Positions 1 to 10,793 are shown, numbered from the stretch's first letter. The stretch is 58,787 nt of DNA from Prolixibacteraceae bacterium (GCA_019163175.1 JAFLKN010000040.1:1-58787), one strand, 5' to 3'. Numbers and translations are program-made. Notes: generated by a model from the sequence alone, not told the origin.

Positions 1-458
1 CACTTTTTGCTAAAAAACAAAACAGTTATACCGTGCTTGGAGCCACAATATTGTCGCTAGCCATATCACTTGGTTTTAAATTTTTATTTCCTGCAATTAC
101 CGGGAATTCGCTGTCAAGAGCTACTGAGATGGTGGTGGGAGTGCTTGTTCCGGTATCAATTATTGTCCTTTTCGAGATTTGGTTACGCCTGAAAAATAGT
201 CCTGCCACTGAGTATGAAAATTACCAGCACTACTTATCTGTAAAGGCCTCACACGAACTGGACACACCTGATACAACCGGATCATCGGCAGATGAAAATA
301 AATTTGGGAAACGCATGATTGCCATCGGAATTTTAGCCACCGGATTAATTATTTGCGTTTTAGGAATATTGGCAGCCAACGGAAAAGTCTACGTTTTAGG
401 CATGTCTTTTCTTTTGCTACTGATTGGATTACGAATACTATTCAAAACACTCAAATAG
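1..458 (+). CDS. C-terminal end of a membrane protein, possibly a sodium:solute symporter (5' end outside window)
   Basis: The reading frame is open from base 3 to the stop at 456-458, so the gene begins upstream of the window; the GTG at 33 is unlikely to be the real start. The visible part has four hydrophobic segments, at about 44-102, 129-186, 315-378 and 384-456. A charged polar loop with several acidic residues lies between the second and third. A run of C-terminal helices with a polar loop before the last two fits the end of an SSS-family (sodium:solute symporter) transporter, which often sits beside Bacteroidota sugar loci. That assignment is inference; no diagnostic motif is left in this fragment. 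The next gene starts 16 bases later. Confidence 0.45.
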   Translation, partial: LFAKKQNSYTVLGATILSLAISLGFKFLFPAITGNSLSRATEMVVGVLVPVSIIVLFEIWLRLKNSPATEYENYQHYLSVKASHELDTPDTTGSSADENKFGKRMIAIGILATGLIICVLGILAANGKVYVLGMSFLLLLIGLRILFKTLK

Positions 459-474
459 AATAACTTATATATTT

Positions 475-2754
475 ATGAGACAAGAAATTTCATCCTCTGA
501 AAAACGGGGAAATACGTTAGTTATGCTCCAATCCGATCTGGTTGTGGTTGGTGGAGGAATGGCCGGAACCTGCGCTGCAATTACCGCTGCGCGCAACGGA
601 ATTAAAGTGATTCTGGTTCAGGACAGACCGGTGCTGGGTGGAAATGGATCGAGTGAAGTACGGCTTTGGATTTTGGGAGCTACTTCGCATCTGGGCAACA
701 ACAATCGCTGGAGTCGCGAAGGTGGGGTAATCGATGAAATTCTGGTCGAAAACCTATACCGTAACAAAGAGGGTAACGTCCTAATTTTCGACACTATCTT
801 GCTCGAAAAGGTAAAGGAAGAACAGAATATCACGCTGTTGCTGAATACAATTGTTTTTGATCTGGAGAAAAAGGATGAGGTGAATATCTCATCAGTTAAA
901 GCTTTTTGCAGCCAGAATTCAACCGAATACATTTTGAGTGCCCCTTTATTTTGTGATGCTTCGGGAGACGGAATTGTTGGATTTAAAGCAGGTGCTTCAT
1001 TCCGAATGGGCGCTGAAATAAAATCAGAATTTGGCGAAGGATTCACTCCAACTGCTGAATACGGAGAACTTTTGGGACACACCATGTATTTCTACAGCAA
1101 GGATGCCGGCAAACCGATAAAATATGTTGCGCCTTCGTTTGCGTTAAAGGATATTACTAAAATACCGAAATTCAAAAGTATTAAAACCGGCCAGATGGGT
1201 TGTAATTTCTGGTGGTTCGAGTTTGGAGGAAGAGGAGATACCATTCACGATACCGAAGAAATTAAATGGGAACTCTGGAGTGTGATTTACGGAGTTTGGG
1301 ATTACATTAAAAACTCCGGAAAATTTCCTGAATCAGAAAATCTGACACTCGAATGGGTGGGTACTATTCCGGGCAAGCGCGAAAGCCGCCGATTTGAAGG
1401 ACCTTATATGCTGAAGCAGCAGGATATCGTAGAACAAACTCATTTTTACGATGCTGTTTCATTTGGTGGTTGGGCCATCGATTTGCATCCGGCTGACGGA
1501 GTTTTCTCCGAACTTCCCAGCTGCAACCAATACCATTCAAAAGGAATTTACGAAATTCCATACCGTTGTTTCATCAGTAAAGACATTCAGAATCTTTTCA
1601 TCGCCGGACGCCTGATCAGCACTTCGCATGTAGCTTTTGGTTCAACCCGGGTGATGGCTACATCTGGTCATGGTGGGCAGGTTGTTGGAATGGCCGCGGC
1701 ATTGTGCAGTCAATCAGGACTAAATCCTGCTGATTTTATTGACCCAGACAACATCAGTGTTCTTCAAAACAAATTGAATGTTTCCGGCCAAAGTATCCCG
1801 GGACTGCCGATTGATCAAGGTAAGAATCTGGCCGCTTCCGCAAATATTGAAGTTTCAAGCGAGTTGATATTCGATCAACTTCCGTTCGATGGCGAATGGT
1901 TTGATCTGAAAACCGCTGCAGGTCAGTTGTTGCCACTGAAAAAGGATATTCAGTACAGCTTTGAAGTTAAGGTTGATGCCGGTTCTGCCTCTTTCCTGGA
2001 AGCCGAATTGCAGGTCAGTTCTAAAGTATTCAATTACACGCCTGATGTTTTGCTTGAAAAACTGAGCATTGAACTGATACCGGGAGTTCAAACGGTAAGG
2101 ATTCCTTTTACAGCCACGCTTGCAGAAGATCAGTATGCCTTTTTGATTTTCAGGCAGAATCCGGATGTAAAGATCCGTTGCAGCGAAAAACGCATCTCCG
2201 GAATTGTTTCAGTTTTCAATAAAACCAATCCTGCAGTAAACAACTATGGCAAACAAACTCCTCCTGAACATAGTGGTTTCGATTCGTTTGAGTTCTGGTG
2301 TCCCGATCGCCGCCCGAAGGGTCAGAACCTTGCTATGACGATTTCGCCCGCATTGACTTGCTATTCCGCAGAAAATGTAACAAACGGTTTTACCCGTCCA
2401 TACCTGAGTACAAATGCCTGGGTAGCCGATTGGCAAGACCAAAATCCTTCCTTAACTTTAAAATGGGACGAGCCGAAAAACATTCATTCGGTAGCTCTCT
2501 TCCTCGATACCGATTTTGATCATCCGATGGAATCCTCACAAATGGGCCATCCGGAAGATGTGATTCCATTCTGTATTCAGAACTACAGAATACTGGATGA
2601 AAAAGGAAATCTCCTTTTTGAAAAAACAGATAATCATCAGACTATCAACCGTTGGATACCCGAAAATGGCATCCTGACGAAACTCTTGAAATTCGAATTC
2701 GAACATGCGAATTCGAATGTACCTGCGTCAATTTTTGAAATATATATTGATTAA
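475..2754 (+). CDS. FAD-dependent oxidoreductase (FAD_oxidored family), full-length copy
   Basis: Predicted cytoplasmic flavoprotein of 759 residues. A Rossmann dinucleotide-binding strand with the glycine pattern VVGGGMAG lies at residues 24-31, followed by a GG-x-GS-E-x-R segment typical of the PF12831 FAD_oxidored family. A second FAD-contact region (FIAGRLIS near residue 380) and a C-terminal beta-rich, discoidin-like part follow. There is no signal peptide. ATG 475 is preferred over the upstream in-frame ATG 424, which overlaps the preceding gene; ATG 523 is also possible. The stop is 27 bases before susC, so it is probably in the same operon. Members of this family occur in Bacteroidota sugar loci, but their substrate is mostly unknown. 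A truncated second copy lies at 27742-29577. Confidence 0.85.
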   Translation: MRQEISSSEKRGNTLVMLQSDLVVVGGGMAGTCAAITAARNGIKVILVQDRPVLGGNGSSEVRLWILGATSHLGNNNRWSREGGVIDEILVENLYRNKEGNVLIFDTILLEKVKEEQNITLLLNTIVFDLEKKDEVNISSVKAFCSQNSTEYILSAPLFCDASGDGIVGFKAGASFRMGAEIKSEFGEGFTPTAEYGELLGHTMYFYSKDAGKPIKYVAPSFALKDITKIPKFKSIKTGQMGCNFWWFEFGGRGDTIHDTEEIKWELWSVIYGVWDYIKNSGKFPESENLTLEWVGTIPGKRESRRFEGPYMLKQQDIVEQTHFYDAVSFGGWAIDLHPADGVFSELPSCNQYHSKGIYEIPYRCFISKDIQNLFIAGRLISTSHVAFGSTRVMATSGHGGQVVGMAAALCSQSGLNPADFIDPDNISVLQNKLNVSGQSIPGLPIDQGKNLAASANIEVSSELIFDQLPFDGEWFDLKTAAGQLLPLKKDIQYSFEVKVDAGSASFLEAELQVSSKVFNYTPDVLLEKLSIELIPGVQTVRIPFTATLAEDQYAFLIFRQNPDVKIRCSEKRISGIVSVFNKTNPAVNNYGKQTPPEHSGFDSFEFWCPDRRPKGQNLAMTISPALTCYSAENVTNGFTRPYLSTNAWVADWQDQNPSLTLKWDEPKNIHSVALFLDTDFDHPMESSQMGHPEDVIPFCIQNYRILDEKGNLLFEKTDNHQTINRWIPENGILTKLLKFEFEHANSNVPASIFEIYID

Positions 2755-2781
2755 TCTTCCTAAATTTAACTTTTAAAAACT

Positions 2782-5700
2782 ATGAAAAAAGTCTTTTCGC
2801 TACTCATTTTGTTGCTCTCTTTTGCGGTGCTGTTTGCACAGGAAAAGAGTGTTGCCGGACGTGTGACCGACGAAAACTCGGAGGCAATTCCTGGTGTGAC
2901 TGTGGTTGTTAAAGGTACCACTAAGGGTACTATTACTGATTTTAACGGAAATTTTAAAATCTCTGTTCCCGTTGGGAAAACCGTAGTTCAATTTTCTTTT
3001 GTCGGTTTCGAGAGTCAGGAGCTGGATGTAAGTAATACAAGTACAGTAAACCTTAAACTGAAACAATCGACCATTGGATTGGATGAGGTTGTTGCAGTAG
3101 GTTATGGAACACAAAAAAAGGTAACCATGTCAGGATCAGTAACTACTGTAACTTCAAAAGAGTTATTGAAAGCACCTGTAGCTAACATGGCAGTAGCTTT
3201 AATTGGCCGGACACCAGGATTAACCACTTATCAGAAAAGCGGTCAGCCGGGTGCAGATGGGGTTACGCTTCGTATCCGGGGAATGGGAACAACGAACAAT
3301 ACTGACCCCTTAATTCTGGTGGATGGTGTTGAAAGGGATTTTACCCAACTTGATGCAAACGAAATTGAAAGTTTTTCTATTTTAAAAGATGCTTCCTCTA
3401 CTGCTGTTTATGGTGTTCGCGGTGCAAACGGTGTAATCATTGTTATTACGAAAAAGGGGGTACAGGGTCCTGCTAAAATAAGCATTACTTCCAATTTATC
3501 GATTCAGCAGCCGACCCGTCTGCCTTCGAAATATTCTTCGGTTGATTTTGCCCGCCTTTATAACGAGGCCCAGTTGAATGATAACCCGCTTGCGACACCT
3601 ACTTTTTCCGCGTCGGATTTGGAAAAATACGCGAGTGGAGTTGATCCTATTGAATACCCAAATACCGATTGGAAAAAGGTAGCCATTAAACCTCTGGCAC
3701 TTCAGCAACAGCATAATATAACGATTAGCGGAGGTACGAAAAAGACCAGGTATTTTACCTCAATCGGATATTTTACCCAGAACGGGTTAATGAAAGATAT
3801 GGCAAAAGAAGTTGAAGGACGCGCCTTAAATACAAATTATAATTATGACCGGTTTAACCTCAGGTCAAATGTTGATGTGGATGTTACCAACACAACCAAA
3901 ATCGGCGTTATGGTTAGTGGTGTGATTCAGAATACCGCCACGCCTAATTTTGATTGGGGGTCAGTACTTGGATCTTCACCTGTCTCTTATCCTATCATTT
4001 ATGATCATAAGTTAGTCGTTGGAACCAGATATGTGGCAAAAGGAAGTGTGATGGCAGTTAATTTTGGTTCTCAGGAGAATAATTCCAACAAAATTGCCCT
4101 TACAATGACTTTTAACCAGAAACTGGATTTTATTACCAAAGGTCTTTTAGCCAGGGGATTGGTGTCATACGACAGTTATTACCTGCAAGGTGTAAACCGT
4201 GGTCAGAGTGCTGGGCAATACAGTGTTGTATATCAGCCCGATGCAAGTGGCAATATCGTGCAGCAACTAGTCCATGATGACAGATCATTGCTAGTTACTG
4301 TTGGCGCGCCAACCTACAGCAGGAATCGGAGTACTCACTCAGAAGCGGCTATTGAATACAAAAACTCATTTGGCAGTCACCATGTCGGTGGGTTGGCGTT
4401 AGTAACATTAGACAAAAAGTGGTACACCGCCTCAACATATATTTCTATACCACAAACTTACAGTGGCGTTGTAGGTCGTTTAACTTATGACTATAATTTG
4501 AAATACATTGCCGAAATAAATCTTGGGTATAATGGTTCTGAAAATTTCCCTGCCAACCATCGTTTTGCCTTGTTCCCCGCTGTTTCTATAGGTTGGAATG
4601 TATCAGAAGAGGCATTTATAAAAAATATAATCAGTCCGGATATCTTAAATAAACTAAAGATCAGGGGCTCGTATGGGATTGTAGGAAATGATGCTACCGG
4701 AGGTCGTCGTTTTATGTATTTAGACGCTGAATATACTTCGGGTGGTGGTGCTATGTTTGGAAACTCTACTTCGACTGCTTATTCAGGATATATTGAGGGT
4801 AAATTAGGGAATCCATTGGTAACATGGGAAACGGCTACCAAACAAAATCTTGGTTTTGAATTGGCTATGTTTAAAAACAGGTTCACGCTAAATGCGGATA
4901 TATTTAAAGAAGATAGAAAGGATATACTATCTACGCGCAACTCCTTGCCAATCCATATTGCAACAGTAACACAAGATGTGTTCAACCTCGGACGGGTCAA
5001 AAATCACGGATTCGAGCTCGAAGCAAAATGGCAACAGGATATTGGTAAATTCAATTATTTTATTGGTGGAAATTATTCTTTTGCAAGAAACCAGATTATT
5101 AATATCGATGAAGTAATGGATCCAAATAATCCAAATACCTGGAGGACTGGTCGTCGGATCGGAGAAAACTTCGGATTAATTGCAGATGGATTCTTTAACA
5201 ACAAGGATGAAGTGACGCGCGGGCCGGTTATGGGTGTCCCAACTCCTGGAGAAGCTCGTTATATCGACGTAAACGGAGACGGAATAGTAACAGTGAAGGA
5301 TGTAACACCGATCGGGAATCCTGAATTTCCGGAAATAAACTATGGATTCAGTTTCGGTGGTGGATACAAAGGTTTTGATATATCATTCCTGTTTCAGGGA
5401 ACTGAAAACACTTCCAAAATATTGTCCGGCAGGTTTCAGCAACCATTCGCCGGACAGGAGGGTATTATGTTGGCAGAGGTGCAACAGGAGCGATGGGCCC
5501 CTGATAATATGATGAATGCATCCAGACCCAAACTGACCCTAAACTATGCAAACCCAACAAGTTATTTAGCCTCTACGATGTGGATGAGGGATGGTTCCTA
5601 TTTGCGTCTCCGAAACGTTGAAATTTCATATCGTTTTGAAGGTAAACAAATCAAAAAAGTATTAAGAATTGAAGGTTTACGATTATATGTAAATGGTCAG

Positions 5701-5814
5701 AACCTGATCACCTGGGATAAATTAAAATATATTGACCCTGAAGGAGACACGAATAACAACTGGACTTATCCGCAGTTGAAGATCTTTAATTTAGGATTGA
5801 AAGTTGATTTTTAA
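2782..5814 (+). CDS. SusC-family TonB-dependent outer-membrane transporter (first pair)
   Basis: The 1010-residue protein has a signal peptide ending near FAQ (residues 1-20), then a carboxypeptidase-D-regulatory-like domain (about 22-95; GRVTDENSEAIPGVTVVVKG). A TonB-box-like stretch LDEVVAVGYG follows at about residue 100, then a plug domain with LVDGVERDF and VYGVRGANGVI, and a C-terminal 22-strand barrel with the final aromatic-rich strand ending in DF. This is the full SusC layout and length. The protein should pass oligosaccharides across the outer membrane using TonB energy, capped by the SusD partner encoded 18 bases downstream. Which glycan it binds cannot be read from the sequence. 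Confidence 0.97.
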   Translation: MKKVFSLLILLLSFAVLFAQEKSVAGRVTDENSEAIPGVTVVVKGTTKGTITDFNGNFKISVPVGKTVVQFSFVGFESQELDVSNTSTVNLKLKQSTIGLDEVVAVGYGTQKKVTMSGSVTTVTSKELLKAPVANMAVALIGRTPGLTTYQKSGQPGADGVTLRIRGMGTTNNTDPLILVDGVERDFTQLDANEIESFSILKDASSTAVYGVRGANGVIIVITKKGVQGPAKISITSNLSIQQPTRLPSKYSSVDFARLYNEAQLNDNPLATPTFSASDLEKYASGVDPIEYPNTDWKKVAIKPLALQQQHNITISGGTKKTRYFTSIGYFTQNGLMKDMAKEVEGRALNTNYNYDRFNLRSNVDVDVTNTTKIGVMVSGVIQNTATPNFDWGSVLGSSPVSYPIIYDHKLVVGTRYVAKGSVMAVNFGSQENNSNKIALTMTFNQKLDFITKGLLARGLVSYDSYYLQGVNRGQSAGQYSVVYQPDASGNIVQQLVHDDRSLLVTVGAPTYSRNRSTHSEAAIEYKNSFGSHHVGGLALVTLDKKWYTASTYISIPQTYSGVVGRLTYDYNLKYIAEINLGYNGSENFPANHRFALFPAVSIGWNVSEEAFIKNIISPDILNKLKIRGSYGIVGNDATGGRRFMYLDAEYTSGGGAMFGNSTSTAYSGYIEGKLGNPLVTWETATKQNLGFELAMFKNRFTLNADIFKEDRKDILSTRNSLPIHIATVTQDVFNLGRVKNHGFELEAKWQQDIGKFNYFIGGNYSFARNQIINIDEVMDPNNPNTWRTGRRIGENFGLIADGFFNNKDEVTRGPVMGVPTPGEARYIDVNGDGIVTVKDVTPIGNPEFPEINYGFSFGGGYKGFDISFLFQGTENTSKILSGRFQQPFAGQEGIMLAEVQQERWAPDNMMNASRPKLTLNYANPTSYLASTMWMRDGSYLRLRNVEISYRFEGKQIKKVLRIEGLRLYVNGQNLITWDKLKYIDPEGDTNNNWTYPQLKIFNLGLKVDF

Positions 5815-5832
5815 CTTATATATCATAATAGT

Positions 5833-7776
5833 ATGAAAAATTTTAGTATATTAATCGCAACTTTATTAATGCTGTCGATCACTTCGTGCAGCGACAAAAT
5901 GGAGTTTCCACAAGCTGCAACTTTTAATTTGGAATCTGTATTCTCTAAATACTCCAATGCTGAAAAGATGCTTTTTGATATGTATAACTATCCAATTCCA
6001 ATGAATTTTGATACGCGTGATTTTGGATCGGCTGGTACCCGTATGGCAGGAGGAACATTTGCAAGCGCGTTGACCGATGAAGGCCAACCACTTGACATTC
6101 AACAGGGATACCAGGTGCAACGTTATTATAACGGAAATGTAGAGCCGAGTACCTGTGCTTCCTGGTCCAGTGCTTACAAGGGAGAAGATGACTATTCGCT
6201 TAAATGGAAGACAATCCGAAAGGCTTATGTGTTGATTGACAATATAGACAAAGTCCCGAATTCAACTTTTCCAACGAATGACGGTATATCACCGGAAGAT
6301 AAAAAAGAGCGTATTAAAGCAGAATCCAAGCTGATGATTGCCCTGGTATATTTCGAAATGCTGAAACGTTATGGAGGAGTACCTATAATAAAAGGGGCTT
6401 ATTCAGCCGTTGCCGATTATGAATCTATGAAAGTAAAAAGATCTACTTTCCAGGAGACCTATGATTTTACCATTAATTTACTGGACGAGGTGATGACCAA
6501 ATATGCAGATAAATTGCCTGCCAATTTAGCATTTTCTACAAATGGAAACGTTGAATATGGTCGGTTTCCGATGAGTTTTGCTTATGCGTTGAAGGCCAGA
6601 GTTCAGTTATACGCTGCCAGTCCTCTGTTTAACACAGACCGTCCCTATTCTACAGCGTTGGGCTCCAATTCCAATCTGATTTGTTTTATGAATTACGACA
6701 AAGAGCGTTGGAAGAAAGCGGCAGATGCTGCCACGGCAGCTATCAATTATTGCCTTGCAAACGGATATAAGGTCGTAGACGATCCAACCATGCGGGCTAA
6801 TGCCATGAATTACACGGTGGCCAATATTGAATACCCAGTAAAAGGTAACACAGAGGTGATTTGGGGTATTTCGCAGGCACCAGGCATCAATTGGGGTTAC
6901 TATAATTCTGTACGAGGGTCCACTATATATGGATATGGAGCTAATTTGGTCCCTCTAAATCAAGTGGAACGTTACGAATTAAAAGCTGCAACATCAGGAC
7001 AATATAAATCATGGGATACTCCTCAATCATTTAATATAGATGCGGTTCCAGCAGGTTCTACAGCCATTCAGGGTGATAAAATTGTTGCCATTGCTGCACG
7101 CAAACCTTATGAAGGCCTTGATCCGCGAATGGAAGCCTCAATCGTTTTTAACGGTCTAATTGATTACTCTACCCTTTTCGTAATCGATTTTGCAGATGCC
7201 TATACCGATAATGGAGTGGCTTTTGCCACCCGAAACGGGGCATATTCAAAAGCGAAACAGGGCACAACAATTGTTCAATATGTTCGAAAGTTTGAGCGCG
7301 GATACGAGACACAGTTGAATTCGTGCCGCCCTTTGAATATCTACATGCGAATGGCTGAATTGTATCTGATTCGTGCAGAAGCCCTGAATGAATACAATGG
7401 ACCCCAACAGCAGATTTATGATGACTTAAATTTTATCAGAACCCGTTCTGGTATGCCCAATGTGAAAACTGGTGTAATGCAGGACGAGATGCGTGACATC
7501 ATCGCACACGAACGTTGCGTTGAGATGTTTTGTGAAGATCAACGCTGGTTCGACTTGCGAAGAACCCTGAAATCGGAACAAAAAATTCCCGTAAACATCT
7601 ACAGACCACTGATACGAAAATGGTACCATACAACCACCGACAACTGGCCTTATAAAATTACATACGATAAGCAGCTCTACAGTACACGTGTATGGTTCAA
7701 CAAGTGGTATATGAATCCGTTTCCCTCGCAGGAGGTTGATAAAGGCTACGGACTGATTCAAAATCCGGGTTGGTGA
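5833..7776 (+). CDS. SusD-family glycan-binding lipoprotein (first pair)
   Basis: A 647-residue surface lipoprotein. The lipobox is SITSC at about residues 15-19, so the mature protein is anchored by a lipidated cysteine. The SusD/RagB signatures are present: KRYGGVPII in the N-terminal TPR-rich part, ALKARVQLYAASPLF in the middle, and RMAELYLIRAEALNEY, HERCVEMFCEDQRWFDLRR and a terminal LIQNPGW. It should bind glycan as the lid of the upstream SusC. The gene starts 18 bases after susC. The downstream susC start at 7806 lies 29 bases after its stop. Confidence 0.97.
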   Translation: MKNFSILIATLLMLSITSCSDKMEFPQAATFNLESVFSKYSNAEKMLFDMYNYPIPMNFDTRDFGSAGTRMAGGTFASALTDEGQPLDIQQGYQVQRYYNGNVEPSTCASWSSAYKGEDDYSLKWKTIRKAYVLIDNIDKVPNSTFPTNDGISPEDKKERIKAESKLMIALVYFEMLKRYGGVPIIKGAYSAVADYESMKVKRSTFQETYDFTINLLDEVMTKYADKLPANLAFSTNGNVEYGRFPMSFAYALKARVQLYAASPLFNTDRPYSTALGSNSNLICFMNYDKERWKKAADAATAAINYCLANGYKVVDDPTMRANAMNYTVANIEYPVKGNTEVIWGISQAPGINWGYYNSVRGSTIYGYGANLVPLNQVERYELKAATSGQYKSWDTPQSFNIDAVPAGSTAIQGDKIVAIAARKPYEGLDPRMEASIVFNGLIDYSTLFVIDFADAYTDNGVAFATRNGAYSKAKQGTTIVQYVRKFERGYETQLNSCRPLNIYMRMAELYLIRAEALNEYNGPQQQIYDDLNFIRTRSGMPNVKTGVMQDEMRDIIAHERCVEMFCEDQRWFDLRRTLKSEQKIPVNIYRPLIRKWYHTTTDNWPYKITYDKQLYSTRVWFNKWYMNPFPSQEVDKGYGLIQNPGW

Positions 7777-7805
7777 TAACTATCATAACTAAAAACATAA
7801 TTATA

Positions 7806-10781
7806 ATGAAAATGACAGTTCTAAAATATAAAAAGGGCAATTTTCTCAGAAATGTGCGGATAATCATCTGTGGGACTTTCCTGACAGTAGGAAGTGCCTA
7901 TGCCCAGAATGTTAATGTCAAGGGAGTTGTAGAAGATGAAACAGGAAAAATAATAAGCAGTGTGTTGATAAACACCGGAAATAAAACCGACACAACTGAT
8001 ATTATGGGACAGTTCGAGTTAGATGCAAGTGTAGGTCAGTTGATAACCATCAGTAAATCCGGATTTCTTCCTCGTAAGGTAAAGGCAGCTTTGAGATTGA
8101 CCGTAACACTTTCTCCTGACTCCAGGAGTAAAAATGTGGAAATGTTGTATGAAAATCGGCCAGCACAGGAGATTACTTCATCTGTATCAACTTTGGGAAG
8201 TAAAGCTATAGCTCAGAATTCGGTATTGGCCTTTGGTAATGCGCTATACGGACGAATCCCAGGATTGAATGTGTTGCAGGCTGACGGTGAACCTGGAGAT
8301 GACTATCCCACTTTCTTCATCAGGGGCGCACATTCGTTTACAGGATCAAACGCTCCAATAGTATTGGTTGACGGATTTGAGCGTGACTTTAACACCTTAA
8401 CTGTAAATGAAGTTGAGAGCGTTTCTGTATTGAAAGATGCAGCAGCTACTGCGCTTTATGGAATGGATGGGGCAAACGGAATCATTCTTGTAACTACTAA
8501 ACGAGGATTTTCGAATAACGAAAAGGCGTCAGTGGAATTTAAACTTGAATACGGAGTGAAGACACCAACCCGGTTACCAAAGCTTTACGGCTCATATGAT
8601 TATGCCCGTTTTTACAATATGGCACAGAAGAATGACGGTGTAACAAACCTGCTTTATAGTGATACCCAATTGGAAGGATATCGATTGAAAACAGATTCAA
8701 TGCTTTATCCCGATGTAAATTGGTTTGATCAGACTATTCGGGAATTTTCTCCTACAAAGACTTATACAGTAGATTTTCGTGGAGGAAACCAGGTTGCCAA
8801 ATACTATGTGACCGTTGGAATGGAAAACGATGAAGGTATTTTCAAGAATGCAAATCAAGATTTATATAACGCAAACAGAAAACTCGATCGGATCAATTTT
8901 CGTTCAAATTTGGATATAAATGTTACCAAACGACTCTCAATTCGCATGGACCTTGCCGGACGTCTTGAAAACGTAAACTATCCGACAAACAGTTCCGCTG
9001 CTATTTTTAATAACCTATTTACTTATCACCCCAATACTGCTCCAATTTTTGTAGCGCCGGGTGTTTATGGTGGTACGAATACTTACCGGAATAATCCTGT
9101 TGCCTACTTGAAAGAAGCAGGTTATGGTGTGACGCACCGACGCCTTTTTCAATCAAATATCATTGGCAAATATGATTTTTCGGATTTGGTCAAAGGTTTG
9201 GCATTGGGTATCAGAACAACATTTGACAATTTCTACACAGTATCGGATGGTTATACGAAAACATACGCGGTAACCGAAGTTTTAGGCCGGAATACTGATG
9301 GAACTCTTAATCTAAGTGCTCCTTATGGGATCAATAGTAACCTGGTTTCGACTGGTCCTACTGATAACGCGCAAAAACGTTCAAATAACCTGGAGTTTTT
9401 TGGTGAATTCAAACGTACATTTGGTAAACACAATTTGGAAGCCATAACCATGTATCATCAGGATAATTATGTGGTTTCATCAGACTTCCCTGCCAGGCGT
9501 ATGGGCGTTTCAGGAAAAATATCATATGGATATAATCAGAAATATTTTGTTGATCTGGCAGCACAGTACGGGGCTTCAGAAGCCTTCAAACGCGGAAGCA
9601 GATTTGGACTTTTCCCGGCTATTTCGGGTGCATGGGTGGTTTCATCAGAAAATTTCATGAAAAACTTCACTCCTGTTTCTTATCTGAAACTGAGAGCTTC
9701 AACAGGTTTGGTAGGCAATCAGAGGGTTGGTGGTACACGTTTTGGCTACAGAACGCTTTACAATACAAATGGCACGGAGATGCCTATCGGTAATACCAAT
9801 CTCACCTGGGAAAAATCATTCAAAACTGACATCGGACTCGATGCAACACTTTTCAAAGAGGTGCAATTGATGTTCAATTATTTCAGCGAATTTCGCGATG
9901 ATATCCTGAACTCGGGAGATGCATTGATGCCGAGTTATTTCGGAAACTCATTCGGATATACCAATTATGGACAGACGAGTTCAAAAGGATTCGAAGCGGG
10001 TATTTCCAAAAGTCATCAGTCAGCTGATTGGGGATATAGTATAGGTTTCAATGCAGCACTGATCCGGAATAAGGTAGAGAGAATGAGTGAGGTCACTCAG
10101 GAATACGCTTATCTTTACAAACAGGGATTGCCTATTGGACAACGTTTTGGATTGGTAGACTTGGGGTTATTCCAGTCACAGGATGAAATAGATCATGCGC
10201 CTTATCAATCATTTGGTAAAGTGATTCCCGGTAGCATTCGCTACCAGGATACCAACAACGATAAAGTCATTGATAGTAAAGATTATGTTGCTATCGGCCA
10301 GGATCAGTCTATTCCGGAGTGGGAAATGAGCCTTAATCTTGGTTTTAATTTCAAAGGCTTCTACCTGGATGCAAATTTTCAGGGACAGGTTGGTCGTGAT
10401 GTAAATCTGCGTGGTGCAACTTATAGTACGGCTCCGCTCTATGCGGGAAAGAATGTAACCACTTTTGTTAAGAACCCATGGACTCCGGAAACGGCGGCAA
10501 CAGCAGACTACCCCAGTCTTACATTAGAAAATGCCGTAAACAATTTCCAGAATTCGACTTACTGGTTTCGTAACGGCGATTTTATTCGTCTGCGAACGCT
10601 GGAGGTAGGTTACAATATACCTAAAAGTCTGATTAGTAAACTTAAAATGAGCGCTGCGAATATCTATTTGAGAGGGATGAATGTCTTTACACTCGATCAC
10701 CTCGGTTACTTCGACCCGGAAGTTTTAGAGGGTTATCCGGTCATGAAATCTTACAACCTTGGTGTCAACTTTAAATTTTAA
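7806..10781 (+). CDS. SusC-family TonB-dependent outer-membrane transporter (second pair)
   Basis: I choose ATG 7806 (991 residues) because the earlier in-frame start at 7770 overlaps the susD stop and delays the signal sequence. A basic N-terminus and hydrophobic stretch end at SAYAQ, followed by a carboxypeptidase-regulatory-like domain (VVEDETGKIISSVLI). The plug contains IVLVDGFERDF and LYGMDGANGIILVTTKRG, and the barrel ends NLGVNFKF. Where the first SusC has VAVGYG, this one has a diverged stretch around VEMLYENRPAQEI, so its TonB box is atypical. It belongs to the subgroup that often sits as a second pair with a DUF1735-type lipoprotein. It is followed after 12 bases by its susD. Confidence 0.95.
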   Translation: MKMTVLKYKKGNFLRNVRIIICGTFLTVGSAYAQNVNVKGVVEDETGKIISSVLINTGNKTDTTDIMGQFELDASVGQLITISKSGFLPRKVKAALRLTVTLSPDSRSKNVEMLYENRPAQEITSSVSTLGSKAIAQNSVLAFGNALYGRIPGLNVLQADGEPGDDYPTFFIRGAHSFTGSNAPIVLVDGFERDFNTLTVNEVESVSVLKDAAATALYGMDGANGIILVTTKRGFSNNEKASVEFKLEYGVKTPTRLPKLYGSYDYARFYNMAQKNDGVTNLLYSDTQLEGYRLKTDSMLYPDVNWFDQTIREFSPTKTYTVDFRGGNQVAKYYVTVGMENDEGIFKNANQDLYNANRKLDRINFRSNLDINVTKRLSIRMDLAGRLENVNYPTNSSAAIFNNLFTYHPNTAPIFVAPGVYGGTNTYRNNPVAYLKEAGYGVTHRRLFQSNIIGKYDFSDLVKGLALGIRTTFDNFYTVSDGYTKTYAVTEVLGRNTDGTLNLSAPYGINSNLVSTGPTDNAQKRSNNLEFFGEFKRTFGKHNLEAITMYHQDNYVVSSDFPARRMGVSGKISYGYNQKYFVDLAAQYGASEAFKRGSRFGLFPAISGAWVVSSENFMKNFTPVSYLKLRASTGLVGNQRVGGTRFGYRTLYNTNGTEMPIGNTNLTWEKSFKTDIGLDATLFKEVQLMFNYFSEFRDDILNSGDALMPSYFGNSFGYTNYGQTSSKGFEAGISKSHQSADWGYSIGFNAALIRNKVERMSEVTQEYAYLYKQGLPIGQRFGLVDLGLFQSQDEIDHAPYQSFGKVIPGSIRYQDTNNDKVIDSKDYVAIGQDQSIPEWEMSLNLGFNFKGFYLDANFQGQVGRDVNLRGATYSTAPLYAGKNVTTFVKNPWTPETAATADYPSLTLENAVNNFQNSTYWFRNGDFIRLRTLEVGYNIPKSLISKLKMSAANIYLRGMNVFTLDHLGYFDPEVLEGYPVMKSYNLGVNFKF

Positions 10782-10793
10782 TACAAACTGATT

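Noticed and set aside
424-474. Upstream start for the first FAD oxidoreductase at 424
   Set aside because: It would overlap the preceding membrane protein by 35 bases and adds residues unlike the family.
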